Source: Craspedostauros australis
Taxonomy: Eukaryota > Bacillariophyta > Bacillariophyceae > Mastogloiales > Achnanthaceae
Direction: 5' to 3'
DNA length: 64,000 nt
Assembly: GCA_026770025.1 (NCBI GenBank)
Contig: JAMXDE010000053.1
Location: forward strand, 310,001 to 374,000
Notes under the pieces: generated by a model
What the model saw: the letters and a program-made list of their open reading frames with translations, nothing else
Database searches by the model: none
What the model was told of the DNA's origin: nothing
Shown here: piece by piece, positions 22,201 through 30,499 of the stretch
Layout of the letters: every line of letters starts with the position of its first letter
Position numbering within the stretch: position 1 is the first letter of the stretch
Program-made: the position numbers and the translations under genes

Positions 22201-25010
22201 TGAACGCTTGATGTGTCCATGAACAATCGATCCCCGACTCCTTTCGCTCGTTGTTGAGTCGCTTTCGACATCGGTCTCTGTCGCGATTTCCCAATCGCGC
22301 AGTCAACACACACTTTCAGTTTTCCTGTCACGTTCCAACCGTACCTCCCTGCTGTTCGAGAGATGGTGTACGCGTCAACGTGGCCTAACATTTTATGAAT
22401 TGTGTTGATGTCGATTGGTGCGTCGGTCGACACGCCAACATGAGCTTGGTCGTTGGCCTTGGCGTTGCTCACCATGTTCACTCCACATACGAAACCGCTC
22501 TGGGTTGCCATGATGCGGTCGAAGCTGATGCGCACGCTGCCTTTCTTCAGGCTGATCACAATGCCGCGGTTGCTGATGTCGAAACCATTCTCGAGAGCTT
22601 TGTTAATGCTCAGTAGGTTCACCCACAGTTTCGGCACGTACTTCACTGACTTGAGCACAACGATGGATGTCTTTCCGTTCTTCTGCATGACGGTCATGCG
22701 CTTGTCCCCAACCTTGGTTGCCTTGAGGAAGCGTCCGCTTCCGATCTTCACGTCCTGATCGGAGACGCGAACGTTGGTCATTCCTTCGTCGCTGTTGGTG
22801 AGGTGGCATGATGCGCCCGAATCCCCCAACCAGGTGTTGGTCTCATAGCTGTCCGGTGCGATGGAAGAGCGCCTTGCGCTCACATGGTCCGTGTTGCCGA
22901 CCACCATGGCTACCTCGTGTTGGTCTGTGCGTTCAGAGTAGATTGGTAGCACCCAGTGCTCCGGCTTTGGGTCTCTGACTCCGCTGTCACTTTGGTGATG
23001 GGTCCAACGGATGGAGTTCGCGGCATGGAGGGTCATGCACGAAATCAGATCGCTGGGGAAGGGTTGGAAGTGACGAGACTCCAAGCTGTTGTTGATGTTG
23101 CACGGGTTGCGACACACACCCAATGTGGTGATCATCCCGATCTCGTGTAGCTTGAAGTACACCGTGCGCGGCTCGATCTGTAGCTCGCGGTCTTGAGTGT
23201 GGGTGGCTACAGCATCGTAGCACAATAGGGCGAGTTCGTTTCGCACCTCATTGGCTCGGAGCACGTTGCTCAACGATGCTCGCACAGCATTGCGGAGGGA
23301 ACCAGCTCTTTCGAGTCTGGTGCGTCGCTCCGCGCGCTCTTCATCGTTGGTCGGCACATTGCCACTTGGCTCGTTGTGGAGCTGGATGAAGAAAGGAACT
23401 TGGGGGCATTCCACGCACCATGCGTAGAGTGGTCCTCGCTTGAGGCACAGAGGGCACCAGGCCGTGTTGGTGGTGAGCCCTGTCGAGTTCCCGATCATGC
23501 GGTCCACGCGAGAGAGTTCTGGAGCGAAGTTGAACACTGGACGGCGAGCCGTTCCTTCTTGATTGGCACCGCCCATGTCGTCGTCCACGTCTTCGGTGTC
23601 GGTGGCCCCTTCGTTGGTGAGGCTTGCGTCGTAGTAGGATTCTTGTCCTAGGTTGGAGTTGCTCATCTTGTTGTTGACGTTGTGTGGTCTCAAAGAAAGA
23701 ATGGGAGATGTGTCAGTCTGTTCGACGATGGCTGCAAAGGCGACGTCCTCCATTACCTTGGAGTCAGCTTGGTAGTTGCTGTCGTTGTCGCGTGTTTTCG
23801 CCTCGCCTGTGTTCACAGACAAGTTGGTCACATTTTCCAATTCGTTCGTGTTTCCCGAGGTGGGCACACAAATTAATTCGTCTGTCACCACAAGAGCTAC
23901 ATCGTTATTTCCTTCCATTCCATCAGTCGCCACGTTGGCCGAGTCTGCCTCCTTCATGGCTGCCTTCAGCTTGAAGCACTGTAGGATCTTGTGTCCCTTC
24001 TTACCGCAGTACTTACACTCCCCATTGAACTTGGGCTTGCTGTTGTTGACTCCTTGGCCACTCTTCTTGTTCTTGCCGTTGTCTTTCTTGGGGGCGGAGC
24101 GGCAGTCTGCCTTCTTGTGGCCGTAGGCGCCACAGTTGCGGCAGTGACCTTTGAAGCCTCCTACTGCAGCGAATGCAGTCTCTTCCCTGTTGCTGTTGTT
24201 CTCACGTCTGTTGCCGCCGAGCTTGAGGTGTCGGCCGTCGTAGGTGGCACTGACAGCCTCGCGGATGTCTTCGAGGGTCATGGTGTCTTCCATACCATCG
24301 AACTTGAGCTCCAAGAGCTTGACGTCCGTCTCGTATTCCCTTCCGAGGGCGTTGAGTACGAGCATGTGGTACTGTTGCATATCCATCTTGATGCCAGTAC
24401 TACCGAGGCGATTACGCAGCACTTCCATCTCAGTTAGGAACGTGTCTGGGTGCTCACCTTTCTTCAATCGCATCCCGTTGAGTTGAGCCAACAACTTTGC
24501 CTTCATAGGCGCAGTACGTTGCTCATAGATGCGTTCAAGGGCCTTCCACGCCTTGCGTGGGTCTCCACTTTCAGTGGGCCCGCCCTTGGTTCCCACCACA
24601 GCCATGAAGGCGACATTGCCTTCCGTAGTTTCATGGTTGATCGCCATGGCCAGTTCTTCAAACGCGCACTTAGCCAGCCCATTCTTGTATAACTCCTTCT
24701 CCTCAGCAGTCATCGAGGCTATCTTCTTCGCGATAGACTCACCCTCTTCGATCTTCACATCGGAGATGAGGGCGCTGGGGCCGAAGGGAGCTGGCTTCAC
24801 CTCCACCTTGTCTAGATCCATGAGATACAAGTCCTCAAGACCCCTGCCCGCGGCGCGAGCTAGGAACTTGATGCTCCAACCTGTCCAGCTGGAACGCTTG
24901 CCGTCGAAGATAACGACGCGGTCGTTCTTGCGGAGATAGGAGCTCATGGTGGTGTGGTGGTGGTGGTATTTGTTGCTGTGTTGGTGGGTGATGGAAACGT
25001 TGGATTTCAA
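19296..25010 (-). CDS. Copia 1 gag-pol polyprotein
   Basis: A single frame of 1904 codons; the more likely start is at 24947 (ACCACCATGAG). Domains in order are a Copia-type Gag, two CCHC zinc knuckles (about residues 288-302 and 331-345), an unusual spacer of about 380 residues, aspartic protease (WLGDSGASC, about 727), a pre-integrase zinc region, integrase, reverse transcriptase with YVDD (about 1575) and RNase H ending in the usual Copia region of LSSTEAEY. The spacer has its own C-x2-C...C-x2-C pattern (CPLCLKRGPLYAWCVEC) and an Arg-rich helix. The gene order protease-integrase-RT-RNase H is diagnostic of Copia. Products would assemble virus-like particles in the cytoplasm and integrate cDNA in the nucleus. 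Confidence 0.95.
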   Translation of the reverse strand: MKSNVSITHQHSNKYHHHHTTMSSYLRKNDRVVIFDGKRSSWTGWSIKFLARAAGRGLEDLYLMDLDKVEVKPAPFGPSALISDVKIEEGESIAKKIASMTAEEKELYKNGLAKCAFEELAMAINHETTEGNVAFMAVVGTKGGPTESGDPRKAWKALERIYEQRTAPMKAKLLAQLNGMRLKKGEHPDTFLTEMEVLRNRLGSTGIKMDMQQYHMLVLNALGREYETDVKLLELKFDGMEDTMTLEDIREAVSATYDGRHLKLGGNRRENNSNREETAFAAVGGFKGHCRNCGAYGHKKADCRSAPKKDNGKNKKSGQGVNNSKPKFNGECKYCGKKGHKILQCFKLKAAMKEADSANVATDGMEGNNDVALVVTDELICVPTSGNTNELENVTNLSVNTGEAKTRDNDSNYQADSKVMEDVAFAAIVEQTDTSPILSLRPHNVNNKMSNSNLGQESYYDASLTNEGATDTEDVDDDMGGANQEGTARRPVFNFAPELSRVDRMIGNSTGLTTNTAWCPLCLKRGPLYAWCVECPQVPFFIQLHNEPSGNVPTNDEERAERRTRLERAGSLRNAVRASLSNVLRANEVRNELALLCYDAVATHTQDRELQIEPRTVYFKLHEIGMITTLGVCRNPCNINNSLESRHFQPFPSDLISCMTLHAANSIRWTHHQSDSGVRDPKPEHWVLPIYSERTDQHEVAMVVGNTDHVSARRSSIAPDSYETNTWLGDSGASCHLTNSDEGMTNVRVSDQDVKIGSGRFLKATKVGDKRMTVMQKNGKTSIVVLKSVKYVPKLWVNLLSINKALENGFDISNRGIVISLKKGSVRISFDRIMATQSGFVCGVNMVSNAKANDQAHVGVSTDAPIDINTIHKMLGHVDAYTISRTAGRYGWNVTGKLKVCVDCAIGKSRQRPMSKATQQRAKGVGDRLFMDTSSVQTHSLGRGKYWLLVIDDYSDYCWSYFITEKSDVGSKMLLLFQWLQANQRVTVQNVRCDNAGENRSTEKLLLNKGFAPTFEYTAASTPQQNGRVERKFATLYGKVRAMLNQTHLPKTTRGKLWAEAAHTATQLENIIGTKSREPACILLNGKVPKYANDLRVFGEMGMVHIGGQTIKAKLDDRSKPAMFVGYGESHAKGVYRMMNLATSRILMTRDITWLNKSYGEFKGIKDASRSRVMNADDDSSSRDSSPERGVTWLRQSDSMSDIETDDDDQRSRTREQGDSEDAAVEQDDLLPVQEDQEPDEDVGDESGRDEDGRSEERTVEQEPPSTPVATPVAYVPRMVRDLAGYNNSPVPKEDRDYGSSEASESDEEKQETAQETEAETAATEGPSFHTDGSMFNRDVAGMMIDTTHGKMRLDDFIAASQVTNDRVRPEQASVAMMLDPTTFEECWDHADPEKRTKWREAINKEFNDMTRRGVWEKIKRNRMPRDRRCVKTKWVFKEKRNGVFRARLVACGYSQIAGVDFSAHHAPVIHDATYRIMLTMKMLLHMDSMIIDFETAFLHGELDEEIYMQCPKGMRHEADECLLLKKTIYGLVQSARQWNKKLVDILLKLGFRQSKVDPCLLIRNQEGRLLLIGTYVDDCLCIGEKEELKQLTIDIKAEQFGIKVENDLEDYLSCKIIFNNDQSNCWVNQPHIIKNIIDTFKDDVLTLQRYGTPGTPGQGIQRNNDLPKVDSDRHSRYRSGVGMLLYLVKHSRPDIANAVRELTKVLDGPSAAAYKEMLRVMKFVSDTRDYGLRMQPTPLENDAWKIEIYADSEFAGDKDNRISVGGHLVLLQGVPIVWRSKAQRSVTLSSTEAEYVALSEAGKEIRFLTQLMEDIGLTMTKPADVYVDNVGAIFIASNPSTSARTRHIDIRHHFTRELIDNGEARIQFVRSEDNIADGFTKNTKKEIYDRHKGSIIQLRSTMD

Positions 25011-25028
25011 TCGTAACGTTTCGAAACG

Positions 25029-25805
25029 TGTTGGAAATCCGGGGTTATAGTAGTAGACTAATCTGTTATCAGTCTGTACCGTTTTAGAACTGTGAGCACA
25101 ACATGCTCATCTCCTTTCGATTCCAATTCACAACAAGCATGATCTGCAGTAGCCACCCGAGATTACACCCTTCAGCTTGGCTCCTTTCGTCTGCATCTTC
25201 ATCTTGCTTTCATCGTGGTTCATCGCTTGCTTGGCTGAGGATTGGAGAGCACCTACATTCGTCAAGTTCATACTCGTAGACCTGTAGGTACCTCTCCTTC
25301 GGTCTCTTGTCACCTCACTGGTCCCACTTCATTTCAGTTCCTCCCTCCTGTCATCTCGATGGTTGCCTTTGGATGCTTGGAACTTATTGTCATCTGGATC
25401 GTGGTCTTGGGTGAATAGGGATCGCCTCTGTTTCGCTTTCTCACATTAGGTTCTCAGGGACGCGTCGACTTGTTCAGATATATTGGTTGTCGCGCTCATT
25501 CGATTCACTCAGGGCTGGTGTGTTGCCATCGTCATAGATCTCTCGGTTCCCGACCGTTATCGGGACATGGCCGAGTAGGCCACTGGATGAGGGTGCTTGG
25601 ATGTCGCATAAGACAGGTAAGGCCATTGGGCTGTCCGAGTGCAACTGGTCGATTGCTAGGTTGCGGTTTGTCTGGGAGATGCTATTGGGGGTTGCGGCAA
25701 TCGTGGGTATCTTTGCACTTAATACCATTCCGGTTCCAGTCAGTCCTCATGGGAGCTGCGGCAGAATACGGTATCTTTGCAAAGTCGTACCCCCGATTCC
25801 TGACA
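25029..25805 (-). repeat. 5' LTR of Copia 1
   Basis: 777 bp, TG...CA ends. It should carry the element's promoter. Confidence 0.95.
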
Positions 25806-25811
25806 TATGTC

Positions 25812-26450
25812 GGCCCTCCCGGAACAAACGCATCTCCGCTTCGGTCATATCCTGACTCGCACCCTGGATCATTCGGCGGACCTTGCGTCGCAGGTCCTGG
25901 ACCGAGGGGTGCATCTCTTCGTCATGCACTTTGGCATTCCGCGCCAGCCATACCTCCCACGGGATTCTCCAAATCCATCGTGCGATCTCTCGGGCCCAAG
26001 CATTGGCATCTGGGTAACGACACTCATGCGTCATCATCCAGTGGGCCTGATGGAGAGCCCAGTCCTCGTGGATAAACCCCATTGTGAGGGGGTACCACCC
26101 GATGATGCTTTGCACATCGTTGGATCGTGCATTCCTTCTCCATCTCACAAGACCGACCCGCATGCGCTGAACCAGCCTTGGGGCGGTCCCGATCTGAACC
26201 ATGCAATCGATTAGGCCAGAAGTGGCCCCATCCCATGCTTCCTGATGCTCCGGGCAACGGAGAACGTGTTGAGTGGTCTCGTTGCTGGCACAAAACTTGC
26301 ATTTCGGCGACTGCAGCTGGCCTGTCTGATGAAGTTTGTGGTTGACGCCCAGAAAGCCCGAGGCCCACTTGGAGATGAAACGCGTGGACCCACGGTTCAT
26401 CTTGGATTGTCGCGCTGTCTTGTATGTACGCCAGTCGATCTGGCGAAGCT
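25812..26450 (-). pseudogene. LINE C-terminal zinc-finger region (RVT zinc-binding)
   Basis: From about 26450 the minus strand reads LRQIDWRTYKTARQSKMNRG and then a zinc-binding motif CKFCASNETTQHVLRC, of the C-x2-C...H...C kind seen after LINE reverse transcriptases. It continues with QSIIGWYPLTMGF, QAHWMM and WEVWLARNAKVHD, an order that I associate with stramenopile LINE proteins. The frame is open up to the Copia insertion, and it continues on the far side of that insertion as MQQWVNSMIAVHAAVRARRR (18393-18334). The insertion is therefore the only visible interruption in this LINE segment. The 5' part with endonuclease and reverse transcriptase is absent. Confidence 0.6.
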
Positions 26451-26898
26451 GCTGCTGTTGTTGCCGTGAATGTAGACGTGAACGTGTAGGGATGCCAAAA
26501 ACAACCCTGTGCTACTTGACACAACATGCACAAGGGAGGAAACGCACAACAGAGCCCAATCGTCCACAACATGAGGAATCAACACGACACTGAAGCTGTC
26601 ACAACATCACTACCCACTCTGTTGGATACCATTGTAGTCTGATATCGACCAACAATGACGGCATCATTCTCATCCACAGTGAGGACAAGCCATGTATTAG
26701 TGTTGTAAGAGCTATCTAAATATATCTAACCCTACTGGACAACATTGACAGGATTATGCTCGACCTCGCTGAATGGGGTCGTATGTTGACACATTCACAG
26801 CTTCAGTGTCGCACATCTCTTGCTGCTTCACACATTCACAAATACATGTGTCTTGCCTAAGTGCAGTTTTCAACTGCCATATACCAGATGAATGTGTT

Positions 26899-26930
26899 TG
26901 TATGTATGTATGTATGTATGTATGTATGTG
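26899..26930 (+). repeat. (TATG)n microsatellite
   Basis: About seven tandem TATG units inside the interior of element T1. Confidence 0.9.
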
Positions 26931-28221
26931 TTGCTCCGTGCCATCTGCAGTTCATCTCCATACTGCTCTCCAAGCGTCGTCGCTTTCCTGCTTCCCTCTG
27001 TCTTCCTTTCTCTATTGGCTGTGCTGCTGGTGTCCACTCCTTCATTCATTGAATGCTCCACGTACCTATCCCAACCATCACAGCATTCAGCACAATCGTT
27101 TGCTTGCTTATTGTCTCATTGTTAATGCTTTGATGATACAAATGGCCATTGTAGCTTCCCACTCACACCTTCTTTGCTTCTGGGTATCGTTGATGTATTC
27201 CACATCTTCCTTTGCTTTCTTCTCAAGAGCCATCGCTTCGTATGTCAGGTTACAATTGTCATCCATAGTCCCTGTTTCGCGAGAGTGCTCTTCCGTTGCC
27301 TCAACTTCAGCATCTGCCATTCCATTGCTCCCTACGTCCTCCAAGATCTCTTCCAGCCTTCCAACGAAGGCAGGTCCTACCAGAAATGGTTCTACAATTC
27401 TGACTTGGAAGCCAGATACTCCATTGCAATGGCAGTGACATCAATGTAGTCAAACTTACAACAGATAATTTATGATGGTCGTGGTGGCGCCATGTCTCAC
27501 GGATCGACAGGCAACGCTTCAATGCCAGGCTATAGCAGTTACGCCAATCAATCGAACGATGGCCTGGTAAGCCCAATGAAGTCGTAGAACTCCATGGAGT
27601 CACCATACTCTCAAATCAAAGACCTGAAAGATACTGCTTGATGATGGAAGATGCTTGAGCTGAGGTACCGACCCCTCCGCACACTTGTTGGCATGGTGTC
27701 AAGGATGCAGTGTGCCACAGCACACATGAGGAGGCACTGCTGTGCAGCAAGATGCTTGAGAATGACAAAGATGACAGAAATCAAGGCAGCCTGGTGCCAG
27801 CGATGATACTGGAGGGTGGAAGTCATGATGGTGGGGGAAGATATGATCCGCTGGAGTTCATCAGATGATAAATACAGAGTTACACTAGGTGCATCTAAAG
27901 AAGGAGTTAAATTGCAACAGACAGTTGCGATGAAACGGGTGGGCACGAATGATCAATTTGCAGTAGAGCACATCGGATCAATCTGGTGTGAGCACAAAGT
28001 TTTGCTCCGATGTAGCCGTTGAGAACGAATTTTGGACTACCACGACTCCTCAGAGAGATTATGAAATTATGAACGGTCTCCGAGGAGCGTTCATATTCGC
28101 GGACAAGGAGTCCATAATTATTTCGATTGACGTTATGTCGACGTTGACCCCCAATTCGATGAGGAGCCGAAAGGTATCTTGTGTCCTAAATGGAGCGATA
28201 TGATTGGTCGAGAGGCCCAGA

Positions 28222-28253
28222 TTATGAAATTATGACCCTTACAACCACCTCCA
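28222..28253 (+). repeat. 32-bp repeat S, copy 2
   Basis: Exact inverted match of 11721-11752. Confidence 0.75.
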
Positions 28254-28790
28254 CTATTATCATGATGATGGGCTGATGCAAGTCGTGTGTAATGGAGGAG
28301 GAAGATACAAGCCAAAAGGCACCTCGCACTGGCCGAAGGCAATGGCCAAGAGTATGTTCCCACCAGACATGAGCGATACGACCCCGTTCAGGGTACGATC
28401 GTACGATCCTGCCGATTTTTTATCGGACAACATTACTTTATTAGCACACGGTGTAGCGTGTTTTCGAATAGGCTTAGATATATTTAGCTAGCTTCTACGA
28501 CACAAATACCTGGCTGACTTGTCCTCGTCGTGGACGAAAATGATGACGTCATTGACGGTCGATGTCAGACTGCGATGGCATCGAACGGTGTGGATGGCGA
28601 TGTTTTGGCAGATTCGGCGCCGCGTTGATTCCTCGCGTCGTTTTGGGTTTGGCTTGGTGAGGGGTTGCCTCCTTTGTTCGTGTTGTGTCATGGAGCACGG
28701 CGATGGTGGTGGCATCCCTACACGTCCACTTCCACGTCCACAACAATAGCAACACTTGCGAATACTACACAACATAATAATATATATTGT

Positions 28791-30499
28791 AATACAATAT
28801 GGTGGAATGGAGCACAGTGACTTCTCCTTTGGTCTGCAAAATAGAATTTGATTTAACACTTGTTATAGCATTGTTTGTAAAAACAAAGTCCTGCGAAACC
28901 TGCTTTGCTTCCCATGGACATGAGACAACATGGTCATCTACTGAGCTGTTGGCATGGTGCAGAAAGAGACTGGTGGCGGAAGTGTTGTTTTCCGTGTTGC
29001 TTCTTGTGTTGTGATTTGAGTGCGTGCAGGTTCATTGACACCGAAACAAAAAGCCAAGAGGAGAACAGATGAACAACAGACAGAAGCCAATGCTGGCTGT
29101 TAGAAATGACTAGCAGAGAGGAGGTCCAAACACGTGGGCAGGGAATAGACCTGAAGTGAGGACAAGGCTGTACTATCCGTTCATGACCTAGACAATATAA
29201 TACATCGTTTCTTGTTTTCAGTTTCAGTTCTTTTCATTTTTGACAACAACATCTGTGAACAATACCACTTTCTTTACATCTTTCGAAAGCTGTTGAGCAC
29301 AGCTTTCCAATGAATATGTCTAAGTTTTATGTTTCTTACTGCCATCTTATTGCTAATCAAGCCTGAAGTACTTGTGACTTAGTTCTGCACCATGGAACTG
29401 AAGTGAAACTGTTCGGCAAGGCTCAAACTGTGAGGCTGGCAACGTCAAATCCGTTTTTTCCACATCACACTCGCTGAAACTGCTGTTGTACTTTGCTTTC
29501 AGCAATTCCTTGCTTTCCTCTTCCAAGGTTGTCATCTCCTCTTGTGTCCTTTACATCTTTATCACCTCCTTCCTTCAAGCATGCATGGGTGTGGCAACAT
29601 CATCACTTGTGATGTTCATCTTCATTTTGTCTTGGCTTTGCAACATCGCACCTTCCGCAAACTCAAACAATCATGGAGCTCACAATTTCATCGCACTCAC
29701 AAAAATCATCATAGTTGCACGATCACTGCACACATACTACCATGGTGCCATCTCCAAAACACACACCCAAGCCACCACTGCACCCTCAATCTTCCAGCCC
29801 CCACAAGGAAGCAACAGCAACACCCAAATTGCATCCTGCTTCCAATCCTCCACAATTCCAAGCAGAGAGCATGCTTGCATATGACATTGGTCACCCATAC
29901 ATTGTATTTGTCCACGAGTCTCTCATGTCTCCAATGAACAATGACAGCAAAGATCGAACAGCACATCTGCCACCAATGCCCACCTACTGTGATTTCTTGG
30001 AGAGTGGTCCACCCAACAGCCCACCAATCCATGAGGTAGTGTCAACAGGGATGTGTGGTCTTCCTACAACAGCTCATCAAATCTACCCCAGCAGACTTCT
30101 CCATCTGACCACACCAATTCCATGAGCCAACAATGCACAGCGCCTTCCTCCAGGTTGAGCAACAGCAGCATTGAACGCAACTGCTCAACATGGGTCAAGC
30201 CAACTATTCGCCACATGGATCAATCAGCAATGGCAACGCACTTTGCCTCAGCCAGGAGAGATCCTTCATTCAGTGTCAGTCCAGTTCTGTTTGGATCAAG
30301 CATCAGCAAGCAGCCCAACCAAGTTTGCCAGCCCATCTCTGTTGCAATCAACCATTGATAGAAGCGCAGATGACAATGCATCTGCTGCATCTGCTCCCCA
30401 AGGGGCTGGATCTGCATCTCAACATCATCCAGGGAACCACATATAACATCAACATGAGACAAAGCCAGCACTTCAGTATGTGCCACTACCTGTGAGTGC
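28791..30499. other. CpG-poor region, possible transposon 5' part
   Basis: The composition matches the piggyBac remnant downstream: CpG is scarce and CA/TG is common. A plus-strand frame at 29742-30125 begins MVPSPKHTPKPPLHPQ and contains MLAYDIGHPYIVFVHESLM; it may be a decayed N-terminal segment of the same transposase, but it lacks a diagnostic motif. AATGGAGCACAGTGACT near 28804 matches, inverted, sequence just outside repeat Y. Confidence 0.3.

Larger units (their letters stand above)
18423..25805 (-). mobile_element. Copia LTR retrotransposon 1, looks whole
   Basis: A 7383-bp element on the minus strand, with LTRs at 18423-19199 and 25029-25805. A matching TATGTC flanks both outer ends, consistent with a target-site duplication. 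Its parts are a palindromic putative primer-binding region next to the 5' LTR (25017-25028), one long gag-pol frame, and a purine tract before the 3' LTR (about 19200-19215). I saw no difference between the two LTRs, so it inserted very recently. It looks whole. It interrupts the LINE at 18172-26455. Confidence 0.95.
18172..26455 (-). mobile_element. 5'-truncated LINE split by a Copia insertion
   Basis: Minus-strand LINE remnant of about 0.9 kb, present as 26455-25812 and 18422-18172, with a Copia element between. Three features support it. An AAT/TTA-repeat tail lies at 18171-18180. A short duplication, TTGCCGTGAA plus a few bases, sits on both outer sides. The first piece codes for the zinc-finger region that follows the reverse transcriptase in LINEs. 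The reverse transcriptase itself is missing, which is ordinary 5' truncation. Confidence 0.65.
26789..28373. other. Interior of element T1, no recognised gene
   Basis: The most protein-like piece is on the minus strand at 27344-27108: MALEKKAKEDVEYINDTQKQ within a 78-residue acidic frame. A plus-strand stretch near 27740-27860 reads MLENDKDDRNQGSLVPAMIL before stopping. Neither matches a family I know. ATTATGAAATTATGA occurs twice (about 28059 and 28221), the second within repeat S. Confidence 0.35.
26456..28790. mobile_element. Inverted-repeat element T1, non-autonomous
   Basis: Two long inverted arms, 26456-26788 and 28374-28790, are collinear along their length. Shared landmarks, read on the right arm or its complement, are GACCCC(A/G)TTCAG at the inner ends, TTAGATATATTTAG, a block around TCGACC..CAATGACG, GAGGAATCAAC, and TAGGGATGCC. 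Identity is roughly 70-75 percent by eye. The outermost ~50 bp of the left arm are at 18120-18171 because the LINE inserted in that arm. The ~1.6-kb interior has no recognisable transposase, so the element would depend on another for movement. Confidence 0.6.
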
